A stretch of 64,000 bases of DNA from Brachyspira alvinipulli ATCC 51933. GTDB lineage: Bacteria > Spirochaetota > Brachyspiria > Brachyspirales > Brachyspiraceae. The number at the start of each line of letters is the position of its first letter. The first letter of the stretch is position 1. The stretch covers positions 426,544 to 490,543 of the forward strand of contig NZ_KI912402.1 in assembly GCF_000518245.1 (NCBI RefSeq). The letters are read 5' to 3'. This document shows, piece after piece, positions 52,958 through 62,020 of the stretch. Under the pieces are notes generated by a model. That model did no database searches and had not been told where the DNA came from. It saw only the letters and a list, made by a program, of their open reading frames with translations. The position numbers and the translations under genes are program-made.

Positions 52958-53914
52958 ATGATTATTGTAACTGGAGGAGCTGGATTTATAGGTTCTAATA
53001 TAGTTAGAGGATTAAATAATTTAGGTATAGATGATATATTAATAGTTGATAATTTAAAAAACGCTTCTAAACATAAAAATTTAAATAGAATTAATTTTAA
53101 AGATTATATAGATAAAGAAGATTTTAATTTAGATTATTTAACTTCATTTGTAAATAATAATAAAGTTGAGGCAATATTTCATCAAGGTGCTTGTTCTGAT
53201 ACTATGGAAACAGACGGTAAATATATGATGAGAAATAATTATGAATATACAAAAAATATTCTTCATGTTTGTTTGGATAAAAAAATAAGATTTTTATACG
53301 CTTCAAGTGCATCTGTATATGGAAACGGAGAAAATGGTTTTGAGGAAAATGAAAAAAATGAGTATCCTCTTAATGTGTATGCTTTTTCTAAATATCAATT
53401 TGACAGATATGTTAATAAATTATTCAAAGAAAATAAGATTAACAGTCAGGTTGTAGGACTTAGATATTTTAATGTATATGGGCCGCAGGAGAATCATAAA
53501 GGAAGAATGGCATCTGTTGCTTTCCATTTATTTAATCAGATAAAGGCTGGTGAAAAAATGAAAATATTTGAAGGAAGTGAAAATTTCCTTAGAGATTTCA
53601 TACATATTGATGATGTTGTATCTGTTAATAATTTCTTTTTTGAGAATGAAAATAAATCTGGTATATTTAACTGCGGTACTGGAAAAGCTGAAAGTTTTGT
53701 TGAGATAGCTAAGGCTTTGAAAGAGGTTTATGCTTCTGCTGAGATAGAGTATATAGAGTTTCCGGATGCTTTAAAAGGAAAATATCAAAAATTTACACAG
53801 GCTAATTTGAAAAAATTAAAAAATGCTGGTTATAATAAAGATTTTATGAATGTTAATACTGGAGTAAAAAAATACGCTGAAGTTTTAGAAAAAAGTGGCG
53901 GATATTTAATGTAA
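52958..53914 (+). CDS. hldD: ADP-glyceromanno-heptose 6-epimerase
   Basis: 318 residues. Rossmann motif VTGGAGFIGSNIVRGLN, Ser-Ser-Ala-Ser-Val-Tyr site ASSASVYGNG, and the catalytic Tyr/Lys in YAFSKYQFDRYV. It epimerises ADP-D-glycero-heptose to the L form used in the core. LRYFNVYGPQENHKGRMASV and FLRDFIHIDDVV are family landmarks. AGGAG lies before the ATG, 16 bases after rfaE2. Confidence 0.97.
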   Translation: MIIVTGGAGFIGSNIVRGLNNLGIDDILIVDNLKNASKHKNLNRINFKDYIDKEDFNLDYLTSFVNNNKVEAIFHQGACSDTMETDGKYMMRNNYEYTKNILHVCLDKKIRFLYASSASVYGNGENGFEENEKNEYPLNVYAFSKYQFDRYVNKLFKENKINSQVVGLRYFNVYGPQENHKGRMASVAFHLFNQIKAGEKMKIFEGSENFLRDFIHIDDVVSVNNFFFENENKSGIFNCGTGKAESFVEIAKALKEVYASAEIEYIEFPDALKGKYQKFTQANLKKLKNAGYNKDFMNVNTGVKKYAEVLEKSGGYLM

Positions 53915-53924
53915 ATAAAGATAA

Positions 53925-53973
53925 AAAATAATATACATACTTTATAATTTATTCCATGTATGTATATTATTTT
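53925..53973. terminator. Bidirectional terminator between hldD and DUF3592-like gene
   Basis: Perfect 16-bp inverted repeat (53925-53940 and 53958-53973), overlapping the 3' end of the convergent gene. Confidence 0.75.
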
Positions 53974-54394
53974 GTTTTAATTTTACAGCCCATATTAATA
54001 TTATTGAACCTAATACAAAAAAGAATATGGAAAGAAATATTTTAGATTTATTTTGTAATTCTGTTATTTCATTATTTATTTTATCATAATATATTTCTTT
54101 TCTTGTATTTTTATTGGTCATGCTTATTATTCCGTTATATATATTGGTGGTACTGTATTTATTATTATCTATTTCAAAGCTGTAAATTACATAGCTTATA
54201 TCTCTTTTCTTTATTCCATACTGATAATATGTGATATCATCAATATTTGCTGTTATTTTAATAATATTACCTTTTTTATAGTCTATAGTTTTTTTTATGT
54301 TTAAATACATTATTAAAACAGACATAATTAAAAACATAAAAGCTGTAAAAAATAGTATAACTTTGTATTTAAGAAATTTATATTTATTATTCAT
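53942..54394 (-). CDS. Small membrane protein, DUF3592-like
   Basis: 150 residues: a membrane span near 12-32, a periplasmic beta-rich part (IITANIDDITYYQYG-like, YVIYSFEIDNNKYSTTNIYNG) and a second span near 120-138. The two-span form with a central strand domain resembles DUF3592 proteins. Single gene facing hldD. Function unknown. Confidence 0.6.
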   Translation of the reverse strand: MNNKYKFLKYKVILFFTAFMFLIMSVLIMYLNIKKTIDYKKGNIIKITANIDDITYYQYGIKKRDISYVIYSFEIDNNKYSTTNIYNGIISMTNKNTRKEIYYDKINNEITELQNKSKIFLSIFFFVLGSIILIWAVKLKQNNIHTWNKL

Positions 54395-54509
54395 AATTTT
54401 ATTTTATATTATATTAATTTATTATCAATAATTACAAAAAATATTTTACTTATATTACAAAAAATGGATTATATATTATATAGGGTAAAATATTTATAAG
54501 GAATTTTAT

Positions 54510-54956
54510 ATGAGAGTACAGTCATTATTTTTATTATTTTTTCTATTATCTGCATTATCAGTTTATGCTCAAGATGCAGAAGAGTCCAAAAGACTTTATG
54601 AATTAATAAATATGGAGAGGCAAAAAGCAGGTCTATATGAATACAAGACAGATGAAAATATTGAGAAAGCAGCTGCCACAAGGGCAGAGGAAATTTCTAA
54701 AGTTTTTGATTCGGTTAGACCAGATGGAAGTGAAATTTATACGGTTTATGCAGAAAATGGTATAAAAGTTGCGTATTATGGAGAATCTATAAGAACCGGT
54801 TATGAAACAGCAAGTGCTATGTTGAATGCTATGCTTAAAGATCCTGATGATTCTTCTTCTATATTGGATATAGATTATACCCATATTGGAGTTGGAATAT
54901 ATAAAAATGCTAAAAATACATATTGGGCTATAATATATTGCTCATTAGCAGAGTAA
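54510..54956 (+). CDS. Exported CAP/SCP-domain protein
   Basis: 148 residues: signal peptide ending SVYAQ, then a CAP domain: LYELINMERQKAGL, EKAAATRAEEISKVFDSVRPDG, AYYGESIRTGYETASAML and DIDYTHIGVGIYK. The YWAIIYC end matches the last strand. Bacterial CAP proteins bind lipids or glycans or act at the envelope. AGGA precedes the ATG. A small lipoprotein gene follows 21 bases on. Confidence 0.85.
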   Translation: MRVQSLFLLFFLLSALSVYAQDAEESKRLYELINMERQKAGLYEYKTDENIEKAAATRAEEISKVFDSVRPDGSEIYTVYAENGIKVAYYGESIRTGYETASAMLNAMLKDPDDSSSILDIDYTHIGVGIYKNAKNTYWAIIYCSLAE

Positions 54957-54977
54957 TATATTTGAGGACTGGAATTA

Positions 54978-55166
54978 ATGAAAAAGTTTATATTTATTTT
55001 TTGTATTATTTCTTCTTTTATTTTCATATCATGTGATGATGATAATGTTGAAGATAGAATCGACAAAGCAACTGACAAAATAGAAAAATCAATGGAAAGA
55101 GCTGAAGAAAAAATGGAAAAAGCAAGCGAACAGGCTGAAGAGAAAATAGATAATTTATTTGATTGA
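54978..55166 (+). CDS. Small coiled-coil lipoprotein
   Basis: 62 residues. Lipobox FIFISC near residue 19, then DDDNVEDRIDKATDKIEKSM and on to EEKIDNLFD, a single charged amphipathic helix with heptad-like spacing. It recalls Lpp-like small lipoproteins by form only. GAGGA precedes the ATG. It may tether the envelope or plug into the upstream CAP protein; both are guesses. Confidence 0.75.
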   Translation: MKKFIFIFCIISSFIFISCDDDNVEDRIDKATDKIEKSMERAEEKMEKASEQAEEKIDNLFD

Positions 55167-55168
55167 TA

Positions 55169-56149
55169 TTATATCTTATTTTTTAATATATTGCTAAATT
55201 CTCTATAGAACATATTAAATAAAGAATTTTCATTTGCTTCTGTATTCCATTGATTATGCCAATGATACGCATAGCATCCTGTAAAAAACTCTTTATAAGA
55301 TGTAATATTTCCATTATAATTTGTAAAGAAATCATTAGGTGATGTTACAGGATAATCATATCTATTTTTATCTGTTATATTCCAAAGAGGATCAAAAAAA
55401 GCACATGGGAACACCATTAAATTTTTTAGCTGCACATTAGAAAAATTGAATATTATCCATGGTAAAACAGTTTGCTCTTTTTCTATTATTTGAACAGTTT
55501 CTTCTATCATATTTTTATCATTGATATATAATATAGCAGTATTAGCATAAGATTGTTTTTCCCATTGGTAACAAAAACTATTATCCAATATATCCGAAAA
55601 ATCCCTTAAAAACATTACATCTAAATCAAAGTATACTATACCATTATATTTATTTTCTACTAAATACTTATATGGTATTAATAATCTAAAAGCATCTGCT
55701 CTTGCTGGTAATTTTTTCTTTTGATTAAATATATAATCAAATTGTTCAAAACATGTATTTTTTATTTCTAATTTAGGGTTATATGTTTTTATTTCAATAA
55801 GATTTTCCAATTCATTAATATATTTATTATTTAAATTTTCTTTTGTTGTTTTACTATCAATCCATAAATATATTTTAGGATTTTTTTGTGTACATAGTAA
55901 TGACTTTATTGAAAGTACATGTTTTTCATTTATTTTTCCATACCAATATGAATGGTATGATATATTTGTGTTAATATTTTCTTTTTTATTATTTTCTAAA
56001 TTATTTTTTAGGTATTCTATAGCATATTCATTGTCTGTATATAGTTTTGAATCATCAAGATGTTTAAAATTTGTATATTTTTCTCCAGATATAGGCATAT
56101 CAGGGAATTTGACTTTTTTAAAATTAAAAAATATCATATATTCCCCCAT
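55169..56149 (-). CDS. DXD-motif glycosyltransferase (sugar-binding region family)
   Basis: 326 residues. It fits the PF04488-type GT32 pattern: IYLWIDSKTTKENLN early, then RADAFRLLIPYKYLV and GIVYFDLDVMFLRDF, whose Asp-Leu-Asp binds metal and sugar nucleotide. W- and Y-rich ending AYHWHNQWN. It would transfer a hexose or HexNAc to a surface glycan. The gene begins 77 bases from a GCGAT microsatellite, and a palindrome lies just upstream of the start. Confidence 0.8.
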   Translation of the reverse strand: MGEYMIFFNFKKVKFPDMPISGEKYTNFKHLDDSKLYTDNEYAIEYLKNNLENNKKENINTNISYHSYWYGKINEKHVLSIKSLLCTQKNPKIYLWIDSKTTKENLNNKYINELENLIEIKTYNPKLEIKNTCFEQFDYIFNQKKKLPARADAFRLLIPYKYLVENKYNGIVYFDLDVMFLRDFSDILDNSFCYQWEKQSYANTAILYINDKNMIEETVQIIEKEQTVLPWIIFNFSNVQLKNLMVFPCAFFDPLWNITDKNRYDYPVTSPNDFFTNYNGNITSYKEFFTGCYAYHWHNQWNTEANENSLFNMFYREFSNILKNKI

Positions 56150-56167
56150 AGAATATACAATTTAACA

Positions 56168-56185
56168 TTTATCAAGGTTGATAAA
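56168..56185. promoter_or_regulatory. Palindrome upstream of the glycosyltransferase
   Basis: TTTATCAA-GG-TTGATAAA, perfect 8-bp arms with a 2-nt centre, 19 bases before the minus-strand start codon. Its position fits a repressor operator. Confidence 0.45.
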
Positions 56186-56226
56186 AATTGTTTACATAAT
56201 AAAAAAATTATTTTACGGTAATATTT

Positions 56227-56293
56227 GCGATGCGATGCGATGCGATGCGATGCGATGCGATGCGATGCGATGCGATGCGATGCGATGCGATGC
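56227..56293. repeat. GCGAT pentanucleotide microsatellite, 13.4 copies
   Basis: Thirteen perfect GCGAT units and two more bases, 67 bp of 60% G+C in a roughly 27% background. It lies in the 316-bp gap between the divergent glycosyltransferase start (56149) and the nrdA end (56466), 77 bp upstream of the former. Tracts like this vary in copy number by slippage. Outside a gene, the effect would be on promoter spacing or RNA structure. Confidence 0.97.
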
Positions 56294-56400
56294 ATATTTT
56301 ACTCCGTTGTTATTTTTTTATATAAAAACATCATATTATAATTTGAACTTAAAGTCAACTTAAAATTGTTTTATTAATTATATTTTTGTAGTTTTAAAAT

Positions 56401-56434
56401 AAAAGGCTTAAGTTTACAATTAACTCAAGCCTTT
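56401..56434 (-). terminator. Terminator of the nrd operon
   Basis: AAAAGGCTT pairs with AAGCCTTTT, with a second 4-bp stem past a bulge, followed on the minus strand by TTTTATTTT. It is 31 bases after the nrdA stop. Confidence 0.75.
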
Positions 56435-56465
56435 TTATTTTTTATTAAATACTAATTGTTTTTTA

Positions 56466-58787
56466 TCATGTACAAGATTCGCAAACTTCTTCTAGTTCAA
56501 AATTAGATTTAGGGGTTTTCATATAGTATAATGTTTTAAGTCCTAAATCCATGGCATATTGAATATCTTCCCAAAGCTCTTTAGCAGAATCCGGCTTAAC
56601 ATAATATAAATTTAATGACTGAGACTGATCTATATATCTTTGTCTTACAGCAGCAAGTTCTATTATTGTTTTTGCAGGTATAGCCCAGCATCTTTCATAA
56701 TATTGTCTGTTTTTCTTTATATTAGGTACTAAACTAGGAAGCGTTTGTATTCCTTCTTCTACGAAAAATAAATCCACAATAGGTTCTATGCTTTCTGTAG
56801 CAGATACACTTTTTCCTGATGTAGCTGTAGGAGCTATAGCACCATGGAATGAAAAACGAACTCCGCTTGTTTTTATTTCTTCTGCTAGTTTATCCCATTT
56901 TTCTTTATCAAGTTTTACATCAAGTTTATTATTCTTATTTTTATTTAATAATGATATATGAAAAGGAGTTAATCCTTCTTTCCATTTTGACTCATTAAAT
57001 GTTTTATAAGGCCCTCTCTCTTTTGAAAGTATATTAGAAGCTTCATATATATGATAATATAAATCATCAAAAATTTGATTTGTAAATTCTAAAGCCTCTT
57101 TATCTGTATATTTCAATTTATTAAAAGCAAGAAGATTTGCATAATTAATAACTCCTATTCCTATGGGCCTATTCTTTTTATTAGCAATTTCACCTTCTTT
57201 TACGGGATAAAATTGTGTATCTATTATATTATCGCATCCTCTTAAAAGCGTATAACAGAATGATTTTTTCTTTTCTGGTGTGAAACCTACCCATGACATT
57301 AGATTAACTGATACTAAATTACATATTCCAATTTCACCGCTTTTTTTTCTTTGTATAATTTCATATTCGCCGTCTTCATTTATAACATATTTTTCTTTTA
57401 TAAGTTTTGAAGGATAGGAAGGTATAACTATTTCCTGACAAAGATTTGAAGCTCCTACAAATTTATTAACCATATTCTGTTCATTTATATTATCAACAAA
57501 TGTTAAATATAAATTTCCTGTTTCCTGCCTTACTTTTAATATTTGAAATAATAAATCTTTAGCCCTTATTTTCTTTTTTCTTATAGAAGATTTACTTTCA
57601 TAATACATATAAGCAACATTAAATTTTTCACCATATTCTTCATTAAGGAGAGGTGTTTCCTTAGGATCAAATAAAGTTATGTATCCATCTTTATTTACAC
57701 GTTCTCTAAATATATTGCTTATTCTAATAGAGTAAACTAATTTTCTAGCTCTGGTATCTTCAGTTCCTCCTGCATCTTTTAGCATAATCAAATCAAGTAC
57801 ATCCAAATGCCACCAAGGAAAAGTAATAACACATGCACCTTTTCTAACTCCTCCTTGATTGAATGATGATATAGTTTGTTCTACTCTTTTTATGAATGGT
57901 ATAGGTCCGTCAGAACGTCCTCTGTTAGTTTGTATTGTAGAGCCAGAAGCACGTATATATGAAGCATCATAAGCTATTCCTCCAGAAAATTTAGAATATA
58001 ATGCCATATTGCTGTCTGTTTGATTCAAGCTCCAAGTATCATCATCAGGGGTATTTAATATACAGCTTGCAAGCTGAGCCTTTACTGTCATACTGTTAGC
58101 TATTCTAGGTGTTGCAAAAGTAACTTCATGTTTTGATAGCATATCATAAGTTCTTTTTATATATTTTAATCTCTCATTTTTGCTTATTTCTAATTTGTCT
58201 TTATTATTTCCTTTATAATAATCATCATAAAATGAGAACATAGCAGCTACCATATATGTTATTTGAGGAAGCTCTAGTTTTTTATTTCCTATGTTTTTAC
58301 AGTATTTTTTATAGAATATTGCAAGTCCCTTATATGTAAAAAGCAAATCTCTGTCAGGTTCTATCATAGAATTTATTTTATCTAGTTCTTTATCTGTAAA
58401 TAATTTTATTATATCCTTGTCGTATATTTTATATTTTATTCCTTTTTTCAAGAAATTTTTTATATGCGGATATGAACCTATTTTTTTAAGTCCGCATGTT
58501 TCTTTATATATCTTCATTAAATAAAGTTTTTCTGCTATAGTATCATAAATAGGGTATAAAGGACTTATCATATTAACAGCGGTATTTATGAGCTCATCAT
58601 ATAATACTTCTATTTTCATTTTATCATTAATTTTTATATTTAATCCTTCCAGAATTTGATTGGTGAATGCTTCTTTACCTTCTGTAGCCCAATTTATAAC
58701 CTTTCTCAGTTTTTCCTCATTGTACGGCTCTTCTCTTCCATCTCTTTTTATTATAATATGCTTTTTACCTTTTCCAAATTCTATCAT
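56466..58787 (-). CDS. nrdA: Ribonucleotide reductase alpha subunit, class I
   Basis: 773 residues. ATP-cone domain at 10-95 (IIKRDGREEPYNEEKLRKVI). Catalytic residues: LASCIL (first Cys), GASNLCQEI (Asn-x-Cys-x-Glu) and GEIGICNL (second Cys), and a CESC pair at the extreme C-terminus for re-reduction. Motif YYERCWAIPAKTIIELAA near the end. It reduces ribonucleoside diphosphates to deoxy forms with NrdB; transcribed after nrdB, gap 15 bases. Confidence 0.96.
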   Translation of the reverse strand: MIEFGKGKKHIIIKRDGREEPYNEEKLRKVINWATEGKEAFTNQILEGLNIKINDKMKIEVLYDELINTAVNMISPLYPIYDTIAEKLYLMKIYKETCGLKKIGSYPHIKNFLKKGIKYKIYDKDIIKLFTDKELDKINSMIEPDRDLLFTYKGLAIFYKKYCKNIGNKKLELPQITYMVAAMFSFYDDYYKGNNKDKLEISKNERLKYIKRTYDMLSKHEVTFATPRIANSMTVKAQLASCILNTPDDDTWSLNQTDSNMALYSKFSGGIAYDASYIRASGSTIQTNRGRSDGPIPFIKRVEQTISSFNQGGVRKGACVITFPWWHLDVLDLIMLKDAGGTEDTRARKLVYSIRISNIFRERVNKDGYITLFDPKETPLLNEEYGEKFNVAYMYYESKSSIRKKKIRAKDLLFQILKVRQETGNLYLTFVDNINEQNMVNKFVGASNLCQEIVIPSYPSKLIKEKYVINEDGEYEIIQRKKSGEIGICNLVSVNLMSWVGFTPEKKKSFCYTLLRGCDNIIDTQFYPVKEGEIANKKNRPIGIGVINYANLLAFNKLKYTDKEALEFTNQIFDDLYYHIYEASNILSKERGPYKTFNESKWKEGLTPFHISLLNKNKNNKLDVKLDKEKWDKLAEEIKTSGVRFSFHGAIAPTATSGKSVSATESIEPIVDLFFVEEGIQTLPSLVPNIKKNRQYYERCWAIPAKTIIELAAVRQRYIDQSQSLNLYYVKPDSAKELWEDIQYAMDLGLKTLYYMKTPKSNFELEEVCESCT

Positions 58788-58802
58788 AATTTACCCCAGT
58801 TA

Positions 58803-59876
58803 TTATAAATCGTTCTTTAATGCACCTTTTTGATAAGATGTATTAGTAGTTTCCTGTAAGGCTGCATTTTGTTTGTTTATATCTCTATAGCTGTTAAACC
58901 AATCTATTATATCAGATTTCTTTTCAGATAAATATTCAGTTTCAACTCCTATCTCTTTTAATCTCACTCCAGCCCAATATTTTATAAAATGTTCGCTTAC
59001 AGAGGAGTTGATACCTAATACTTCTTTATCATCAAATAGATATTTAGCCCATTTTATCTCTTCATTTACAGTAAATTCTGTCATTGCTTTAGCCATATCA
59101 TTAAACCAACCATTTTTAAATAGGTGAGAAAAACCTTGATTATCCTCTTTTCTAAGAATAGTCATTACATTTTTACCAGTAGGTACATGAACATTTAATT
59201 CATCATGTGCTATCAATTTAATAGTTTTTGTAAATCCGGCTATAGCATTATCATAACTGTTATTTATTGTAAAAGTTACAAGAAATGAAAATGGAAATTT
59301 TATACCTTCAAGCAAATATATTCCAACTAATAATTTTAAGATAGCTTGTTTTTTCTCATCTAATGAAGCATTTGACCCTTCAAGATTGCATAATTCATCA
59401 ACATTTCCAAACAGTTCAACTTCTTTCTCCATTCTATGTTTTACGAACTCATCATTATAAACCAAATCTAATGTATCAGTTGCTTCATGTCCGAATACCT
59501 CAGAAAGTCCGTAAGAGTAGCTTTCAGCATGTATATTTTCCTCTATTGCTATTCTGGCATAAAGAATAGACCATATAGAACTAGTTACAATTCTATTTAA
59601 TATTGATGAAAATCCGCTTGTAACCCCGCTGTCCATTAATGTTTGATATGCTATGTTTAATTTAAAAGCCCTTTGAGCATCTTCCGGAAGTGAAGAAAAT
59701 CTAGTTTTATCAGATTTGTAATCAACTTCTTTAGAAAACCATGTATTTCCTTCACTTGCTTCTTTTAATTTTCTAGCTATTTCATGACTTACAGAGTCTA
59801 TTCTTATATAGTGACCGAAATCTCCAAAAAATATTCTTTCATTTTCTGGTTTTTTATCTATATCAATTACTTTCAT
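58803..59876 (-). CDS. nrdB: Ribonucleotide reductase beta subunit
   Basis: 357 residues. It houses the diiron-tyrosyl radical. Ligand motifs: QTLMDS (Asp), EENIHAESY (Glu-x2-His and the radical Tyr), LLEGIKFPF (Glu), and LIAHDELNVH for the last Glu and His. In the usual DExxH, Glu and His are three apart; here Glu226 and His230 are four apart. GGAG precedes the ATG. A near-consensus promoter with TTGACA lies 74 bases upstream. Confidence 0.93.
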   Translation of the reverse strand: MKVIDIDKKPENERIFFGDFGHYIRIDSVSHEIARKLKEASEGNTWFSKEVDYKSDKTRFSSLPEDAQRAFKLNIAYQTLMDSGVTSGFSSILNRIVTSSIWSILYARIAIEENIHAESYSYGLSEVFGHEATDTLDLVYNDEFVKHRMEKEVELFGNVDELCNLEGSNASLDEKKQAILKLLVGIYLLEGIKFPFSFLVTFTINNSYDNAIAGFTKTIKLIAHDELNVHVPTGKNVMTILRKEDNQGFSHLFKNGWFNDMAKAMTEFTVNEEIKWAKYLFDDKEVLGINSSVSEHFIKYWAGVRLKEIGVETEYLSEKKSDIIDWFNSYRDINKQNAALQETTNTSYQKGALKNDL

Positions 59877-59921
59877 TTATATCTCCTATGTATTTTTATG
59901 TATTTTAGAATTTAATTAGTT

Positions 59922-59950
59922 ATTCTAATTTTATTTTTTATATTTGTCAA
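59922..59950 (-). promoter_or_regulatory. Promoter of nrdBA
   Basis: Minus-strand TTGACA (59950-59945), 17-bp spacer, TAGAAT (59927-59922). TTAGAAT/ATTCTAA (59906-59912 and 59922-59928) form an inverted repeat across the -10 and start, a possible operator. I do not see a clear NrdR box. Confidence 0.7.
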
Positions 59951-60033
59951 GGAATTTTATTTATTGTAAATATAATCAATATTTTTGTTATAAAACATTT
60001 TGTACTTATTTTTTAATATTGTTGAAGTTATTA

Positions 60034-60061
60034 TTGACATAGCTTAATACCGTGATAAAAT
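60034..60061 (+). promoter_or_regulatory. Promoter of pepD
   Basis: TTGACA (60034-60039), 16-bp spacer, TAAAAT (60056-60061), 57 bases before the chosen pepD start. Confidence 0.65.
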
Positions 60062-60117
60062 ATATGGATTAAAAAATTATGTATTTATTAAATGCTGAAT
60101 ATTTAAAGGGGTTTTGT

Positions 60118-61557
60118 ATGAGTTTAGATAGTTTAAAAAGTCTTGATTCAAAAGAGGTTTTTAGATGGTTTGCTGAGATAAGTAAGATTCCAAGAGAATC
60201 AGCCCATGAAAAAGAAATTAGCGATTTTTTAGTAAACTTTGCAAAAGATAGAAATTTAGAAGTTTATCAGGATAAAGAAAATAATGTAATTATAAAGAAA
60301 AAAGCTTTTTCAGGATATGAAAATTTAGAACCTGTTATAATACAGGGACATATGGATATGGTTTGTGAAAAAACAAAAGAATCAAATCATGATTTTAGAA
60401 AAGATCCTATAGAATTAATACTTGAGGGAGATATTTTAAGAGCTAATAATACGACTTTAGGTGCTGATGATGGTATTGCGGTTGCTTTTGCTCTTGCTTT
60501 GCTTGATTCTAACGATATACCTCATCCGGCATTGGAAGTTTTAATAACAACGGCAGAAGAAACTAGTATGCATGGGGCATTTTATGTTACTTCTGAGCAT
60601 TTACAAGGAAAGACTCTTATAAATATAGATGCTGAGGAAGAGGGAGTATTCTTTGTCAGCTGTGCAGGCGGTATTAATACAATAATCGATTTTGATATTG
60701 TTAGAGAATCGAATAGTAATGATGCTTTAAAAATAGAAATTTCCGGACTTAAAGGCGGACATTCCGGTATGGAAATTCATAATCAAAGAGCTAATGCTAT
60801 TAAGATTTTATCTAGGATTTTGTATTCTGTAAAAAATGATATTAATATTCACTCTATATCCGGCGGTTCTAAACGTAATGCTATAGCAAAGAATTCTGAG
60901 GCTATAATAACTTCCAACAATATAGATAAAGTGAAATCCAGCATAGAAGAGATTTCTAAAAATATAAAAAATGAATATAAAATAGAAGATCCTGATATGA
61001 AAATATCAATTTCTAAATGTGATAATATTAAAGAATGCTTTACTAAAGAGTTAACAAATAATGTTATAGATTTTCTTATGCTTACACCGGATGGAGTTCT
61101 TTATATGAGCAGGGATATTGAAGGTTTAGTACAAACAAGTGCCAATAATGGTGTATTAAAAGAGGAAAATGGAAAGTTAAATTTAGTTATATCAATAAGA
61201 AGCTGTGTTGAAAGTTCATCTATGGAAATTGTAGCGAGAGTGGAGGATATAGCATTGAGAACAAATGCCCATTTTAAGGCGTCAAGTGGATATCCTGCTT
61301 GGCAGTATGATCCTAATTCAAAGATAAAAGATGTAGCTGCTGAAGTATACAAAAAAGTTACAGGTAAAGATGCTGAAATGAAAGCTATACATGCAGGTTT
61401 GGAATGCGGCATATTAAAGAAACCTCTTCCAAATGTTGATATGATAAGTATGGGACCTAATATTTATGATGTACATACTCCTAAAGAACATTTAAGCATA
61501 TCTTCTGTTGATAGAATGTGGAAGTTTTTAAAAGAGCTTATTATTAATATAAAATAA
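60118..61557 (+). CDS. pepD: Aminoacyl-histidine dipeptidase (M20)
   Basis: 479 residues. It splits dipeptides such as Xaa-His with two zinc ions. VIIQGHMDMVCEK (first zinc His), TLGADDGIAVAFALALLD (bridging Asp), TTAEETSMHGA (Glu pair), NIDAEEEGVFFVSCAGG, and LECGILKKP with AIHAG. I start at 60118, which has AAAGGGG upstream; the ATG at 60079 would add 13 residues without a site. It is the first of four rightward genes. Confidence 0.95.
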   Translation: MSLDSLKSLDSKEVFRWFAEISKIPRESAHEKEISDFLVNFAKDRNLEVYQDKENNVIIKKKAFSGYENLEPVIIQGHMDMVCEKTKESNHDFRKDPIELILEGDILRANNTTLGADDGIAVAFALALLDSNDIPHPALEVLITTAEETSMHGAFYVTSEHLQGKTLINIDAEEEGVFFVSCAGGINTIIDFDIVRESNSNDALKIEISGLKGGHSGMEIHNQRANAIKILSRILYSVKNDINIHSISGGSKRNAIAKNSEAIITSNNIDKVKSSIEEISKNIKNEYKIEDPDMKISISKCDNIKECFTKELTNNVIDFLMLTPDGVLYMSRDIEGLVQTSANNGVLKEENGKLNLVISIRSCVESSSMEIVARVEDIALRTNAHFKASSGYPAWQYDPNSKIKDVAAEVYKKVTGKDAEMKAIHAGLECGILKKPLPNVDMISMGPNIYDVHTPKEHLSISSVDRMWKFLKELIINIK

Positions 61558-61661
61558 TTTCATAATAAGTTTTTTAAATTATTATAAATAAAGAATACTA
61601 TTGAAAAATTATTGATATTAGTATATTATATTTATACTATAATATTTAAGGATATAATAAA

Positions 61662-61985
61662 ATGACAACAGACAGAGAAGAATTAGAAGCACTTTTATAT
61701 CAAACTAGATTAAGAATAGATGAAAATCAAAAAGATGAAGTTTTAGACAGATTAAATAAAGATTTAAAGTTCATAGAAGAATTATTTGAAGTTAATGTTG
61801 ATAATATTGCCCCTTTATATCATGTTATTGACTTACCTGAATATTTGAGAGAAGATGTTGCAGGAGAGACATTAAATAATGAGGTAATAATGGATCTATG
61901 CCGCAGCGGTGAATATGGTTATATAGTAGTTCCAGCCGTACCAGCAGCTTTAGAAAACAGCGAACATCAGGCTAAAAAATCTTAA
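61662..61985 (+). CDS. gatC: Glu-tRNA(Gln) amidotransferase subunit C
   Basis: 107 residues. The helix DEVLDRLNKDLKFIEELFEVNVDNIAPLYH and the following LREDVAGETLNNEV and YIVVPAVPAALE are the GatC pattern. GatC holds GatA and GatB together to amidate Glu-tRNA(Gln). gatA and gatB are not in the window. AAGGAT precedes the ATG. It is separated from lepB by 35 bases. Confidence 0.85.
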   Translation: MTTDREELEALLYQTRLRIDENQKDEVLDRLNKDLKFIEELFEVNVDNIAPLYHVIDLPEYLREDVAGETLNNEVIMDLCRSGEYGYIVVPAVPAALENSEHQAKKS

Positions 61986-62020
61986 ATTATATAAAAAATA
62001 CAGAGGTCATCAATTAATAG

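Noticed and set aside
56178-56363. RCDAM repeat protein across the GCGAT tract
   Set aside because: It begins at a TTG without a plausible ribosome site, and its repeat part is just the pentamer read in frame. Treated as a non-coding microsatellite.
59877-60060. NrdR box upstream of nrdB
   Set aside because: I looked for the paired NrdR consensus and saw no convincing pair; only a 7-bp inverted repeat at the -10.
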